From: Peptococcaceae bacterium
Lineage (GTDB): Bacteria > Bacillota > DSM-12270 > Thermacetogeniales > Thermacetogeniaceae
Direction of reading: 5' to 3'
Assembly: GCA_023249405.1 (NCBI GenBank)
Contig: JAHFCR010000005.1
Span: forward strand, 22,682 to 86,681
DNA: 64,000 nucleotides
Part shown: positions 54,231-64,000 of the stretch, in pieces
Layout of the letters: the number at the start of each line of letters is the position of its first letter
Position numbering within the stretch: position 1 is the first letter of the stretch
The notes under the pieces: model-generated
Databases searched by the model: none
What the model saw: only the letters and a program-made list of their open reading frames with translations
Told to the model about the DNA's origin: nothing
Made by a program: the position numbers and the translations under genes

Positions 54231-55175
54231 ATGAACCAGTTTGGGCATAAGGATCTGTTAGGATTGCAGGAGTTGCGTCCCGATGAGATCAACCTGATCC
54301 TGGACACTGCCGAGCCCATGAAGGAGGTCCTGGGACGGGAGATCAAAAAGGTGCCCACCCTGCGCGGGCGCGTGATCGTCACCCTATTTTACGAAGCCAG
54401 CACCCGCACCCGCACTTCCTTTGAGCTGGCGGCCAAATACATGGGGGCGGACACGGTCAGCATCTCGGTGGCGACCAGCAGCGTGCAGAAAGGCGAGAGC
54501 CTCGGTGACACCGCCAGGACCATCGAGGTGATGGGGGCCGATGCTATTATCATCAGGCACTCGGCTACCGGAGCGCCGCATCTCCTGGCCAAACTGTTAA
54601 ACGCCCGGGTGATCAACGCCGGGGACGGTTCTCACGAGCATCCCACCCAGGCCTTGCTGGACCTGTTTACCATCAGGGAGAAGAAGGGCGGCATTGCCGG
54701 GCTCAAGGTAGCGATCCTGGGCGATGTCGCCCACAGCCGGGTGGCCCGTTCCAACATCTGGGGCCTGACCAAGCTGGGGGCCGAGGTGCGGCTGGTGGGA
54801 CCACCCACCCTGATTCCGCCGGAGATCGAGCAACTGGGCGTTTCGGTCTTCCATGACTGGCGCCGGGGGCTCAAGGATGTGGATGTGATCAATGTGCTGC
54901 GCATCCAGTTGGAGCGTCAGCAGAGGGGTCTCTTCCCCAGCATCAGGGAGTACACCAGGCTGTTTGGCCTGGATGAGGACAAGCTCCAGGCGGCCAGGCC
55001 GGATGTGCTGGTGCTGCACCCCGGCCCGGTCAACCGGGGGGTGGAGATCAGCCCGGGAGTACAGGATGGCAGCCATTCGGCGATCAACGAGCAGGTGACC
55101 AACGGGGTGGCCGTGAGGATGGCGCTCCTTTACCTGCTGCTAAGTGGAGGTGAGCAGAGTGACCTATCTGCTTAA
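54231..55175 (+). CDS. pyrB: Aspartate carbamoyltransferase catalytic chain
   Basis: 314 residues. Carbamoyl-phosphate motif STRTRTSFE near 55, HPTQALLDL near 135, and [11 protein letters not shown] near 260. It makes carbamoyl aspartate. No pyrI regulatory chain is present, as usual for Firmicutes. It overlaps pyrC by 17 bp. Confidence 0.96.
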   Translation: MNQFGHKDLLGLQELRPDEINLILDTAEPMKEVLGREIKKVPTLRGRVIVTLFYEASTRTRTSFELAAKYMGADTVSISVATSSVQKGESLGDTARTIEVMGADAIIIRHSATGAPHLLAKLLNARVINAGDGSHEHPTQALLDLFTIREKKGGIAGLKVAILGDVAHSRVARSNIWGLTKLGAEVRLVGPPTLIPPEIEQLGVSVFHDWRRGLKDVDVINVLRIQLERQQRGLFPSIREYTRLFGLDEDKLQAARPDVLVLHPGPVNRGVEISPGVQDGSHSAINEQVTNGVAVRMALLYLLLSGGEQSDLSA

Positions 55176-56484
55176 GGGTGGCCTGATAGTCGATCCCCTG
55201 GAGGAGAAGGTTGAGCAGCTGGACCTGCTGGTGGCGGGGGACCGGGTGGCAGCCATGGCCCCGGGCCTGCAGGCGCCGGAGGCGGAAGTGATTTTGGTTG
55301 ACGGCTGCTACGTCCTCCCCGGCCTGATCGACATGCACTGCCATCTTCGAGAGCCCGGAGACGAGCTGAAGGAGACGATCCTGACCGGGACGCGGGCTGC
55401 AGCCCGGGGCGGTTTCACCGGCGTGGTGGCCATGGGCAACACCAGGCCGCCGGCGGACAACCGGTCGGTGATCGAATTTATCAAGCGCCAGGCCGAGGCG
55501 GGGATCGTTCCGGTCTACCCGGTGGGCTGCGCTACCAAAGGCCGCCGGGGTGAAGAGCTGTCCGAGATCGGCGACCTGTTCGAGGCGGGGGCGGTAGCCC
55601 TGTCCGACGACGGCAGTTCGATCGCCAGCGGCGAGGTATTGAGGCACGTGCTGGAATACAGCCGGATGTTCGATCTGGTGGTGATCAGCCACTGTGAGGA
55701 CCAGGACCTGAGTGCCGGGGGACTGATGCACGAGGGCTTCAACTCCACCTTGCTGGGACTGCGGGGCATCCCTGCCGCCGCCGAGGAGGTGCACGTGGCC
55801 CGCGACCTGATCCTGTCGGAGATGACCGGCGCCAGGCTGCACATCGCCCACGTGAGCACCGCCGGCTCCGTGCGCCTGATCCGGGAGGCCAAACAGCGGG
55901 GTGTGCGGGTGACGGCGGAGGCCACTCCCCATCATCTCTGCCTGACCGATGAGGCCGTCCGGTCCTACGACACCAACACCAAGGTGAACCCGCCCCTGCG
56001 CTCCGGGCAGGATGTGGCGGCTCTGAGGGAAGGCCTCCGGGACGGCACCATCGACGCCATCGCCACCGACCATGCCCCCCACACCAGGGAGGAGAAAGAG
56101 GTGGAATTCAACCTCGCCCCCTGCGGGATCTCCGGCCTGGAGACAGCGGTGCCCCTGGTCTGGGAACACCTGGTGGAGCCGGGGATACTGACCCCGGTGC
56201 AGGTGGCGCAGAAGATGGCCTGGAATCCGGCCCGGATCATCGGACTGCCCGAGCGCCGGATCGGGGTGGGAGGGGCGGCCAACCTCACGGTGATCGACCC
56301 CCGGTTGAAATTACCGGTGATCGTCGAACAGTTTGCCTCGCTGGGCAAGAACACCCCTTTTGCCGGATGGGAACTGCGAGGGTGGCCTGTAATGACGGTG
56401 ATCTCGGGTCGGATCGCCATGCAGACGCGGGCAACACCGGCATCGTCAGATGCAAGCATAGGCACGCTGAGAGGAGTATCCTGA
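55159..56484 (+). CDS. pyrC: Dihydroorotase
   Basis: 441-residue amidohydrolase. Metal motif [10 protein letters not shown] near 55, [13 protein letters not shown] near 85, later histidines in [10 protein letters not shown] and LHIAHVST, and the [12 protein letters not shown] motif near 295. It closes carbamoyl aspartate to dihydroorotate. GTG 55159 follows GGAGGTGAG inside the end of pyrB; a GTG at 55144 overlaps that site. Confidence 0.95.
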   Translation: MTYLLKGGLIVDPLEEKVEQLDLLVAGDRVAAMAPGLQAPEAEVILVDGCYVLPGLIDMHCHLREPGDELKETILTGTRAAARGGFTGVVAMGNTRPPADNRSVIEFIKRQAEAGIVPVYPVGCATKGRRGEELSEIGDLFEAGAVALSDDGSSIASGEVLRHVLEYSRMFDLVVISHCEDQDLSAGGLMHEGFNSTLLGLRGIPAAAEEVHVARDLILSEMTGARLHIAHVSTAGSVRLIREAKQRGVRVTAEATPHHLCLTDEAVRSYDTNTKVNPPLRSGQDVAALREGLRDGTIDAIATDHAPHTREEKEVEFNLAPCGISGLETAVPLVWEHLVEPGILTPVQVAQKMAWNPARIIGLPERRIGVGGAANLTVIDPRLKLPVIVEQFASLGKNTPFAGWELRGWPVMTVISGRIAMQTRATPASSDASIGTLRGVS

Positions 56485-56487
56485 AAC

Positions 56488-57555
56488 ATGATCGGTTATC
56501 TGGCATTGGAAGACGGCACGGTCATGCAAGGAACGGCTTTTGGCAGTGAAGGCCGCCAGTTCGGTGAGGTGGTCTTCAATACCGGCATGACCGGATACCA
56601 GAAGATCCTCACGGATCCCTCGTATTGCGGGCAGATCGTGGTGCTGACCTACCCGCTGGTGGGGAATTACGGCGTCAACCAGGAGGACTATGAATCAGCC
56701 AGGCCCTGGGTACAGGGGTTTGTGATCAAGGAACTGTGCGATTACCCGAGCAACTGGCGCTACTGGATCAAACTGGAGGAATTCTTACAAAAGTATGGCA
56801 TCATCGGCCTGGCCGGCATCGACACCAGGGCCCTGACCAGGAGGCTGCGTAATTACGGCACCATGCGCGGCGTCATCGCCACGGGTGATCAGGATACTGT
56901 CCCTCTGGTACAGGCAGCCCAGTCATCCCCATCCATTTCCGGGCAGGACCTGATCACGGCCTGCGCCACCAAAGAGATCCAGACCTGGGGAGACGGGCCG
57001 CTGCGGGTGGTGGTCGTAGACTTCGGAGTCAAACAAAACATCATCCGTTCCCTGGTACAGCGCGGTTGCAGCGTCAAGCTGGCGCCTCCCACGATTACCG
57101 CTGAGGAGATCATCGGTCTTCAGCCGCAGGGGGTGGTGCTTACCAACGGCCCCGGAGACCCCAAGGATGTCTGGTATGCGGTGGAGACAACCCGCCAACT
57201 GATCGGCAAGTGCCCGGTGATGGGCATCTGCCTGGGGCATCAGATCCTGGGACTGGCTTTGGGTGGAGACACCTACAAGCTCAAGTTCGGGCACCGGGGC
57301 GCCAACCATCCGGTCAAGGACCTGGCTACCGGCAAGATAGCGATCACCTCTCAGAACCATGGTTTCGCGGTGGATGATCGAAGTCTGCCGGACAGCGAGG
57401 TGGCCGTCAGCCACCGCAATCTGAACGACGGCACCGTGGAGGGCCTGCAGCACAAGACGTTGCCCATCTTCTCCGTGCAGTACCATCCGGAGGGATCGCC
57501 CGGTCCGATGGATTCCACTTACCTGTTCGATCGCTTTCTGGCGTTGCTTCAGTAG
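56488..57555 (+). CDS. carA: Carbamoyl-phosphate synthase small subunit
   Basis: 355 residues: N-terminal CPSase domain (FGEVVFNTGMTGYQ) and C-terminal class I glutaminase with GICLGHQILGLALGG (nucleophile Cys) and HPEGSPGPMD. It supplies ammonia from glutamine to CarB. GAGGAG precedes the ATG. carB follows after a 161-bp gap. Confidence 0.95.
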   Translation: MIGYLALEDGTVMQGTAFGSEGRQFGEVVFNTGMTGYQKILTDPSYCGQIVVLTYPLVGNYGVNQEDYESARPWVQGFVIKELCDYPSNWRYWIKLEEFLQKYGIIGLAGIDTRALTRRLRNYGTMRGVIATGDQDTVPLVQAAQSSPSISGQDLITACATKEIQTWGDGPLRVVVVDFGVKQNIIRSLVQRGCSVKLAPPTITAEEIIGLQPQGVVLTNGPGDPKDVWYAVETTRQLIGKCPVMGICLGHQILGLALGGDTYKLKFGHRGANHPVKDLATGKIAITSQNHGFAVDDRSLPDSEVAVSHRNLNDGTVEGLQHKTLPIFSVQYHPEGSPGPMDSTYLFDRFLALLQ

Positions 57556-57558
57556 ACC

Positions 57559-57582
57559 AAACGCGGGGCGGCTCTCGCGTTT
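57559..57582. repeat. Hairpin in the carA-carB gap
   Basis: AAACGCG (57559-57565) and CGCGTTT (57576-57582) form a perfect 7-bp stem with a 10-base loop, directly after the carA stop. There is no T-tract beyond TTT, so termination would be weak. The rest of the 161-bp gap shows no promoter I can support. Confidence 0.5.
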
Positions 57583-57716
57583 AGCAATGGTGAACAGGCG
57601 TGGCTATAAAGCTAAATTTTCTTTGATTGCAGCCTCGCGCCCGGCAGACGCAGACATAGCAGCGCGGTCCTTAAGGCTTGCTCAAGCAGCACGTCTGCAC
57701 TAGAGGAGGAACTGAT

Positions 57717-60700
57717 ATGCCCCGCAATCCGGATCTGAAAAAAGTGCTGGTCATCGGGTCGGGCCCCATCGTCATCGGCCAGGCGGCAGAGTTCGATTAT
57801 GCCGGAACACAGGCCTGCCGCGCCCTCAGGGAAGAGGAGATCGAAGTGGTGCTGGTCAACAGCAACCCGGCCACGATCATGACCGACCAGGAGATGGCCG
57901 ACAAGATCTACATCGAACCCCTGACCCCGGAATTTCTGGCCCGGGTGATCGAACGGGAGCGGCCGCAGGGCCTGATTCCCACCCTGGGAGGGCAGGTCGG
58001 CCTGAACCTGGCAGTGCGCCTGGCAGAGTCCGGAGTGCTGGACCGGCACGGAGTGCTGCTGCTGGGGACGCCCCTGGCAGCGATCAAGAAGGCCGAAGAC
58101 CGGCAGTTGTTCAAGGACATGCTGCAGGCGATCGGTGAGCCCATCCCGGACAGCGAAGTGGTGCTGTCCGTGGAGGATGCGGTGGCCTTTGCCAGAAGCA
58201 ACGGCTATCCGGTGGTGGTGCGGCCGGCCTATACCCTGGGCGGCACCGGGGGCGGACTGGCCTGCGACGAGCCGGAGCTGCGGGAGATCATGAGCCGCGG
58301 CCTGGCCCTGAGCATGATCGGACAGGTGCTGATCGAGCACAGCGTGGCCGGCTGGAAAGAGATCGAGTACGAGGTGGTCCGGGACGGGGCGGATAACTGC
58401 ATCACTATCTGCAACATGGAGAACATCGATCCGATGGGGGTGCACACCGGCGACAGCATCGTGGTGGCGCCGTCGCAGACGCTGACCGATCATGAATACC
58501 AGATGCTGAGAACGGCATCGTTGAAGATCATCCGCGCCCTGGGGGTGGAGGGAGGCTGCAACATCCAGTACGCCCTCGACCCGCACAGCTTCCAGTATTA
58601 TGTGATTGAGGTCAACCCCAGGGTCAGCCGGTCCAGCGCCCTGGCCTCCAAGGCCACGGGCTATCCGATTGCCCGGGTGGCCGCCAAGATCGCCCTGGGG
58701 CTGCGCCTCGACGAGATCGAGAACTTCGTCACCAGGAAAACCTGGGCCTGCTTCGAACCGGCCCTGGATTACTGCGTAGTCAAGGTCCCCCGCTGGCCGT
58801 TCGACAAGTTTCGCAGCGCCGACCGCACCCTGGGCACTCAGATGAAGGCGACCGGTGAGGTGATGGCCATCGACCGCAGCTTCGAAGGCGCCCTGATGAA
58901 GGCCCTGCGGTCGCTGGAACTCCAGAACGAGGGGCTGTGGTACCCGGGTCTGGATGGCCTGGATGACCGGAAACTGCTGGATAGATTGGCGGTTCCGACC
59001 GACGAGAGGCTGTTTCTGGTGGCGGAGGCCTTCCGGCGCCGTTTTGACCGGGAGCAGATCGCTGCCCTGACCGGGATCGACCGGTTTTTCCTGCACAAGA
59101 TCCAGACGATCGTGGATCTGGAACAGGAATTTGGCACAGTTCACGAGGTTCATGATCTGGAGACAGAGATTGTGATCCGGGCCAAGCGGTCCGGTTTCAG
59201 CGACCAGTTGCTCAGCCGCCTGACCGGAATCTCCGTATCGGAGATCAGACGATGGCGGTACGACCACGATATCAGGCCTGTCTACAAGATGGTGGACACC
59301 TGCGCCGCCGAGTTTGAGGCTGCCACGCCCTATTTCTATTCCACCTACGACCAGGAGAACGAGGCGCTGGCCACCCCGAGGCGCAAGGTGCTGGTGATCG
59401 GCGGCGGCCCCATCCGTATCGGGCAGGGGATCGAGTTCGATTACTGCTCGGTGCATTCTGTCCTGGCCCTGAAGGAGGAGCAGGTCGAAGCGCTGATCAT
59501 CAATAACAACCCGGAGACTGTCAGCACTGACTCTGACACCGCCGACCGTCTCTACTTCGAGCCTCTGGCCCTGGAGGACGTGCTGCACGTGGTGGATCTG
59601 GAGCAGCCGGACGGGGTGATCGTCCAGTTCGGGGGGCAGACCGCCATCAACCTGGCAGGCCCACTGGCAGCAGCAGGAGTGGCGATCCTGGGCACAGCCG
59701 TCGACAAGATCGACGAGGCCGAAGACCGGGAAAGGTTCGAGCAACTGCTAACCAGACTGGGCATTCAGAAACCGCCGGGCCGGGGCGCCGCCGACATGCG
59801 GGAGGCCCTGGCGATCGCCCGCCAGATCGGATTCCCGGTGCTGGTGCGGCCATCATACGTGCTGGGCGGCCGGGCGATGGAGATCGTCTACGACGAGGAT
59901 GACCTGGAGAGCTTCGTGGCCAATGCCGTGGAGGTGGCGCCCCATCATCCGGTCCTGATCGACAAGTATTACCAGGGTCAGGAGATAGAGGTCGATGCCA
60001 TCTGCGACGGGGAACAGGTACTGATCCCCGGGATCATGGAGCATATCGAGCGGGCCGGGGTACACTCCGGGGACAGCATCGCCGTCTACCCGGCACGCCT
60101 GTCACAGAGCGTCATCGACCAGATCGTCGGGGATGCCACCAGCATGGCCCTGGCCCTGCAGGTCCGGGGCATCCTCAATATCCAGTTCGTCTATTACCAG
60201 GGCGCTCTCTACGTGCTGGAGGTCAATCCCCGGGCCAGCCGGACGGTACCCTACCTGAGCAAGATCACCGGCATCCCCATGGTGCGCCTGGCCACTAAGA
60301 TTATGCTGGGCAAGAAACTGCAGGACCTGGGCTACCGGGGCGGGTTGGTCCCGTCCGGCGGCCTGGTGGCGGTCAAGGTGCCGGTCTTCTCCTTCGGCAA
60401 GCTGACCCGGGTGGATACCTACCTGGGGCCGGAGATGAAATCCACCGGTGAAGTGATGGGGGTGGACCGTACCGTGCCCTGCGCTCTTTACAAGGGGCTG
60501 ATCGCCGCCGGCTGCTCGGTCCCGCGCTCCGGAGCGGTGCTGATCACCATTGCCGACCGGGATAAAGAGGAGGCCCTGGCCCTGGTGGAGGGGATGTCCC
60601 GGCTGGGGCTGGATTTCTACGCCACCCGGGGTACGGCCGGGTTCTTGCGGGAGCGGGGCCTGACCGTCAGCGAGGTGAACAAGATCGAGGAGGGCTCACC

Positions 60701-60950
60701 CCACGTGGTCGACCTGATTCGGGAGGGGCGGGTGAACTTTGTGATCAATACCTATAGTGGCGGCCGGGGCCCGCTGCGGGATGGCTTTCAGATCAGGCGG
60801 GAATCGGTGGAACACGGAATCCCCTGCCTGACCTCCCTGGACACTGCCAGAGCGCTGCAGGAAGTGATCGCCTTCCTCCAGGGCGGCAAGGAAACCTCTC
60901 TGATCCCTCTGGACGAATATGCGCAGGCAGCTATGGCACGTAAAGTTTGA
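57717..60950 (+). CDS. carB: Carbamoyl-phosphate synthase large subunit
   Basis: 1077 residues: two ATP-grasp halves. The first starts [21 protein letters not shown], the second near residue 558 with [20 protein letters not shown]; each has a glycine-rich loop (YTLGGTGGG and SYVLGGRAM). A C-terminal MGS-like domain (from about 940) usually binds UMP for feedback inhibition. It makes carbamoyl phosphate. ATG 57717 follows GAGGAGGAAC; an upstream in-frame start lacks support. Confidence 0.96.
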   Translation: MPRNPDLKKVLVIGSGPIVIGQAAEFDYAGTQACRALREEEIEVVLVNSNPATIMTDQEMADKIYIEPLTPEFLARVIERERPQGLIPTLGGQVGLNLAVRLAESGVLDRHGVLLLGTPLAAIKKAEDRQLFKDMLQAIGEPIPDSEVVLSVEDAVAFARSNGYPVVVRPAYTLGGTGGGLACDEPELREIMSRGLALSMIGQVLIEHSVAGWKEIEYEVVRDGADNCITICNMENIDPMGVHTGDSIVVAPSQTLTDHEYQMLRTASLKIIRALGVEGGCNIQYALDPHSFQYYVIEVNPRVSRSSALASKATGYPIARVAAKIALGLRLDEIENFVTRKTWACFEPALDYCVVKVPRWPFDKFRSADRTLGTQMKATGEVMAIDRSFEGALMKALRSLELQNEGLWYPGLDGLDDRKLLDRLAVPTDERLFLVAEAFRRRFDREQIAALTGIDRFFLHKIQTIVDLEQEFGTVHEVHDLETEIVIRAKRSGFSDQLLSRLTGISVSEIRRWRYDHDIRPVYKMVDTCAAEFEAATPYFYSTYDQENEALATPRRKVLVIGGGPIRIGQGIEFDYCSVHSVLALKEEQVEALIINNNPETVSTDSDTADRLYFEPLALEDVLHVVDLEQPDGVIVQFGGQTAINLAGPLAAAGVAILGTAVDKIDEAEDRERFEQLLTRLGIQKPPGRGAADMREALAIARQIGFPVLVRPSYVLGGRAMEIVYDEDDLESFVANAVEVAPHHPVLIDKYYQGQEIEVDAICDGEQVLIPGIMEHIERAGVHSGDSIAVYPARLSQSVIDQIVGDATSMALALQVRGILNIQFVYYQGALYVLEVNPRASRTVPYLSKITGIPMVRLATKIMLGKKLQDLGYRGGLVPSGGLVAVKVPVFSFGKLTRVDTYLGPEMKSTGEVMGVDRTVPCALYKGLIAAGCSVPRSGAVLITIADRDKEEALALVEGMSRLGLDFYATRGTAGFLRERGLTVSEVNKIEEGSPHVVDLIREGRVNFVINTYSGGRGPLRDGFQIRRESVEHGIPCLTSLDTARALQEVIAFLQGGKETSLIPLDEYAQAAMARKV

Positions 60951-60976
60951 AGCTATCGGATCGGTAGGTGATTGGT

Positions 60977-61765
60977 ATGGGTCAGACCGGGGAATACACG
61001 GCCAGGGTCATCCGCCAGGAGGCCCTGGACGCGGATGCTTTCCTGCTGACGCTGGAGGCGCCGGAACTCGCCGCTGCTGCCCAACCCGGGCAGTTTGCCA
61101 TGATCGGCTGCGGGTCCGGTTACGACCCCTTCCTGAGGCGTCCCCTGAGTATCCACCGCGCCCAGAGCACGGCGGGAGCGGTAAGTTTTCTGTACCGGGT
61201 GCGGGGGCAGGGCACAGAGTGGCTGGCCACGAGGCGGCAGGGTGAATTTGTGCCGCTGCTCGGGCCGCTGGGCCGGGGGTTCCGGTTTGCCGGGAACAGC
61301 AGGCGAGCGCTGTTGGTGGGCGCGGGCATCGGCGCTGCTCCCCTGCTTTTTCTGGCGGAGGCCCTGGCGGGATTAAACTGGACGTTGAACATTTTACTTG
61401 GCGCCCGGACCGCGCATAGCCTGTTCTGCCGGTCGGCCCTGGAACGCTACGGCAGGGTGCATGCTATTACCGATGACGGCAGCGCCGGCCGGCGGGGTTC
61501 CGTCAATGCCCTCCTTCAAGAGGCGTTAAAAAAGGGCACCTATGCTGATATCTTTGCCTGCGGGCCCCAGCCGGTATTGCAGGCGGTGCAGAGGGCCAGC
61601 GCGGACAGGGGCATCCCGGCGCAGCTGTCCCTGGAGGAGAATATGGCCTGCGGCCTGGGGGCCTGCATGGGCTGCACCTGCCGGGGATCGGACCCCTCCC
61701 GGATGCTCCGGGTGTGCGCCGAGGGCCCCGTATTCGATGCCGAAGAGGTGATTCTTGATGACTGA
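60977..61765 (+). CDS. pyrK: Dihydroorotate dehydrogenase electron-transfer subunit PyrK
   Basis: 262 residues, ferredoxin-reductase fold: FAD motif RRPLSIHR near 55, NAD loop [16 protein letters not shown] near 110, and the 2Fe-2S cysteines [11 protein letters not shown]...VC near 225-245. It passes electrons from PyrD to NAD. Start chosen as ATG 60977 with TAGGTGAT upstream. It overlaps pyrD by 8 bp. Confidence 0.94.
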   Translation: MGQTGEYTARVIRQEALDADAFLLTLEAPELAAAAQPGQFAMIGCGSGYDPFLRRPLSIHRAQSTAGAVSFLYRVRGQGTEWLATRRQGEFVPLLGPLGRGFRFAGNSRRALLVGAGIGAAPLLFLAEALAGLNWTLNILLGARTAHSLFCRSALERYGRVHAITDDGSAGRRGSVNALLQEALKKGTYADIFACGPQPVLQAVQRASADRGIPAQLSLEENMACGLGACMGCTCRGSDPSRMLRVCAEGPVFDAEEVILDD

Positions 61766-62669
61766 CCTAGCGGTCTCCATCGCCGGGATCAGCATGAGTA
61801 ATCCGGTCCTGGTCGCCTCCGGCACCTTCGGGTACGGGGCGGAGTACCACCCGGTCTTCGATGTCAGCCGGCTGGGCGCCCTGGTCACCAAGGGCCTGAC
61901 CCTGCGGCCATGCGCCGGCAACCCCGGGCGACGCCTCTGCGAGACCCCGGCGGGACTGCTCAACGCCATCGGCCTGCAGAATCCCGGGGTCGAGGTTTTT
62001 ATCGGTGATATCCTGCCGGCGATGCGCTCCTACGGCGTGCCGGTGATCGCCAACATCGCCGGCGCTACCGATGAGGAGTACGTGGCCCTGGCCGAACGCC
62101 TTGACGGATCGGGAGTGGCCGGGCTGGAGCTGAACATCTCCTGCCCCAACGTCCAGGCGGGCGGTATGGCCCTGGGGACGGATCCCTGCCTGGCGGCGTC
62201 GGTGGTGGCCGCCGTGGTGCAGGCAACCTCGCTGCCGGTGATCGTCAAGCTGACACCCAACGTGACCGACATCGTGGGCCTGGCCCGGGCGGTGGTGGAT
62301 GCCGGGGCGGCGGCCCTGTCGCTGATCAACACCCTGCTGGGTCTGGCGATCGACGTGGAGACCGGCCGGCCGGCCCTGGGCAATATTACCGGAGGCCTCT
62401 CCGGCCCGGCGATCCGGCCGGTGGCGGTGCGGGCGGTCTGGCAGGTGGCCCAGGCGGTCGATGTGCCGATCATCGGCATGGGGGGCATCTGCACCGGGCG
62501 GGACGCCCTGGAGTTCATCCTGGCCGGCGCCTCGGCGGTGGCGGTGGGTTCCGCCTTCTTCCACGACCCCCTGGCCGCGGTGAAGATCATCGAGGACCTG
62601 GAGCGATACTGCGACCGGAAGGGGATCGCCGATTGGCGTACCCTGATCGGCGCCGCCTGGAAAAGTTGA
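61758..62669 (+). CDS. pyrD: Dihydroorotate dehydrogenase, class 1B catalytic subunit
   Basis: 303 residues, FMN TIM barrel. [20 protein letters not shown] near 57, the catalytic Cys in [11 protein letters not shown] near 130 (class 1B), and [20 protein letters not shown] near 240. Works as a complex with PyrK, using NAD. ATG 61758 follows GAGGTGA by 6 bases. Confidence 0.95.
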   Translation: MTDLAVSIAGISMSNPVLVASGTFGYGAEYHPVFDVSRLGALVTKGLTLRPCAGNPGRRLCETPAGLLNAIGLQNPGVEVFIGDILPAMRSYGVPVIANIAGATDEEYVALAERLDGSGVAGLELNISCPNVQAGGMALGTDPCLAASVVAAVVQATSLPVIVKLTPNVTDIVGLARAVVDAGAAALSLINTLLGLAIDVETGRPALGNITGGLSGPAIRPVAVRAVWQVAQAVDVPIIGMGGICTGRDALEFILAGASAVAVGSAFFHDPLAAVKIIEDLERYCDRKGIADWRTLIGAAWKS

Positions 62670-62709
62670 ATCTGATAGCTGCAATTATTTGCAATGAGGG
62701 AGGTTTTCC

Positions 62710-63429
62710 ATGGAAGCCAAGCAGAGGCTGATCGTCGCCCTCGATGTCAACACGCTCGATCAGGCCAGAGAGTTGGTGGCGGAACTCAAGGACGTGGCCG
62801 GCATGTTCAAGATCGGCCTGGAACTTTTCTGCAGCCATGGCCCGAGAGCGGTGGATGTGGTTCACGAGCAGGGCGGGCGGGTGTTTCTCGACCTCAAGTT
62901 TCACGATATCCCCAATACGGTGGCCGGGGCCGCCCGGGCCGCCACCCGGATGGGCGTGGCCATGTTCAACCTGCACGCCGCGGGCGGGGCGGAGATGATG
63001 CGGGCGGCGGTCGAGGCAGCCCGCCAGGAGGCCGGTTCCGGGAGGGCGCCGCTGATTCTGGCCGTCACCGTGCTCACATCCCTGGGAGCTGACGCTCTCA
63101 GGGAGGAGGTCGGCCTTGCCCGGCCGCCGCTGGAGCAGGTGGTGTTCTGGGCGGACCAGGCCAGGGATTGCGGCCTGGATGGCGTGGTCGCCTCTCCCCG
63201 GGAGATCAGTTCGATCCGCCGGCAGTGCGGAGACGGCTTCCTGATCGTGACACCGGGGATACGCCCCGCAGGAAGTGCTCAGGATGACCAGCAGCGGGTG
63301 GGCGCTCCCGGTGAGGCGCTCGCTGCCGGCGCCAGCTACCTGGTGGTGGGGCGGCCGATCACCAGGGCGCCTGACCGGCGTCAGGCAGCATTGAACATAA
63401 TCGCAGAGATGGAGGCGTCAGACAGATGA
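62710..63429 (+). CDS. pyrF: Orotidine-5'-phosphate decarboxylase
   Basis: 239 residues, TIM barrel. IVALDVNTLDQA at the start and the catalytic motif DLKFHDIPNTV near 60; VTPGIRPAGSAQDDQQRV near 180. Makes UMP from OMP. GAGGGAGG precedes the ATG. Overlaps pyrE by 4 nt (ATGA). Confidence 0.96.
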   Translation: MEAKQRLIVALDVNTLDQARELVAELKDVAGMFKIGLELFCSHGPRAVDVVHEQGGRVFLDLKFHDIPNTVAGAARAATRMGVAMFNLHAAGGAEMMRAAVEAARQEAGSGRAPLILAVTVLTSLGADALREEVGLARPPLEQVVFWADQARDCGLDGVVASPREISSIRRQCGDGFLIVTPGIRPAGSAQDDQQRVGAPGEALAAGASYLVVGRPITRAPDRRQAALNIIAEMEASDR

Positions 63430-63998
63430 CCGAACAGCAAGTACTGGCAGTATTTCAGCAGTCCGGGGCGCTCCTGGAGGGGCACTTCCTGCTGACCTCG
63501 GGGCTGCACAGCAATCGCTACGTGCAGTGCGCCCTGGTGCTGCAGCATCCGGATATCGCCACCAGGCTGGGCGCCGAACTGGCCGGGCGCTTCGCCGGCA
63601 TTCCGGTGGACCTGGTGGTCGGCCCGGCCCTGGGCGGGGTGCTGGTGGCGCAGGAGGTGGCCCGTGCCCTGGGCGTGCGGGCGCTCTTTACCGAACGCGA
63701 CCAGGGTCGGATGACCCTGCGCCGCGGCTTTGCCATTCAACCCGGGGAGCGGGCGCTGGTGGTCGAGGATGTGGTCACCACCGGGGGCTCCACCAGAGAG
63801 GTGATGGCCGTAGTCGAGGATGCCGGGGCCAGGGTGGTGGGTGTCGGCTCGCTGATCGACCGCCATGCCGGCAGCCTGGAGTTCGAAGCCCCGTATCACG
63901 GCCTGCTGCGCCTGGAGATCGCCACCTACCAGCCCGAATCCTGCCCGCTCTGCCAGTCCGGCTCATCCCCGGTGAAGCCAGGCAGCCGCAAGAAATAA
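63426..63998 (+). CDS. pyrE: Orotate phosphoribosyltransferase
   Basis: 190 residues. The PRPP loop ALVVEDVVTTGGSTREVM is near 110, and GPALGGVLVAQEVAR near 62. Adds ribose phosphate to orotate. Complete: the stop lies 2 bp before the window end. Translationally coupled to pyrF and the last visible gene of the operon. The C-terminal tail CPLCQSG holds a CxxC. Confidence 0.95.
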   Translation: MTEQQVLAVFQQSGALLEGHFLLTSGLHSNRYVQCALVLQHPDIATRLGAELAGRFAGIPVDLVVGPALGGVLVAQEVARALGVRALFTERDQGRMTLRRGFAIQPGERALVVEDVVTTGGSTREVMAVVEDAGARVVGVGSLIDRHAGSLEFEAPYHGLLRLEIATYQPESCPLCQSGSSPVKPGSRKK

Positions 63999-64000
63999 TC

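Noticed and set aside
57612..59744. A 710-codon open frame on the minus strand opposite carB
   Set aside because: It is a shadow of the GC-rich carB codon pattern; low-complexity, His/Gln-rich product and no family resemblance.

Overview
The window looks like the chromosome of an anaerobic, endospore-forming Clostridia-type Firmicute of fairly high GC. Sporulation genes (spoIIGA, sigE, sigG, spoIIR) sit among cell-wall and division genes. The only ribonucleotide reductase present is the oxygen-sensitive class III type. Regulation is typically Firmicute: a T-box on ileS, a PyrR attenuator on the pyrimidine operon, and a 6S RNA gene beside aspS. TTG and GTG starts are common. The layout recalls the Moorella/Desulfotomaculum/Syntrophomonas type of genome, but I cannot name a genus. 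No transposon, prophage, CRISPR array, tRNA or rRNA gene was seen.

Layout. 1-4 kb: a partial metallo-beta-lactamase-fold hydrolase, hisS, aspS and a 6S RNA. 4-8.7 kb: a membrane-anchored SDH-type protease, phenylacetate-CoA ligase, an ACT-domain protein, a MetE-like zinc protein, a DUF1858 protein and a lone membrane protein between two terminators. 8.8-27.5 kb: the complete dcw cluster, mraZ-rsmH-ftsL-PBP-murE-murF-mraY-murD-ftsW-murG-murC-murB-murA-ftsQ-ftsA-ftsZ, headed by MraZ-type repeats. 27.6-31.6 kb: spoIIGA-sigE, then sigG-spoIIR-ylmC behind a sigma-F-type promoter. 31.65-35.8 kb: nrdR, a Ser/Thr kinase, nrdD and nrdG behind two NrdR boxes. 35.9-43.8 kb: DUF2284, pgeF, a metal chaperone, a HlyD-like protein, yggS and sepF; then a divergent minus-strand methyltransferase with a 550-bp non-coding flank; then proC, yggT and yggU. 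43.9-51.9 kb: a BMP-family lipoprotein, T-box-ileS, DUF5665, a DksA/TraR-type protein, a glycosyltransferase, lspA and an RluD-type pseudouridine synthase. 51.9-64 kb: a complete UMP operon, uraA-pyrR-pyrB-pyrC-carA-carB-pyrK-pyrD-pyrF-pyrE.

How the parts work together. The dcw genes make lipid II and build the divisome. The sporulation block holds the known forespore-to-mother-cell relay: sigma-F makes SpoIIR, SpoIIR activates the protease SpoIIGA, and SpoIIGA matures pro-sigma-E; sigG follows in the forespore. The nrd block makes deoxynucleotides under NrdR control, and the pyrimidine operon makes UMP under PyrR control.

Most of the window is conserved housekeeping DNA. The most interesting points are: (1) a complete eukaryote-type protein kinase inside an NrdR-box-controlled nrdR-nrdD-nrdG operon; (2) a sigma-F promoter that fixes the sigG start; (3) a divergent two-part methyltransferase that splits the sepF-yggT neighbourhood, with two inverted TGTCGAA (Spo0A-box-like) sites in its flank; and (4) residues suggesting a non-discriminating AspRS. 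I did not find a clearly new multi-gene system; the kinase-nrd linkage is the best candidate.
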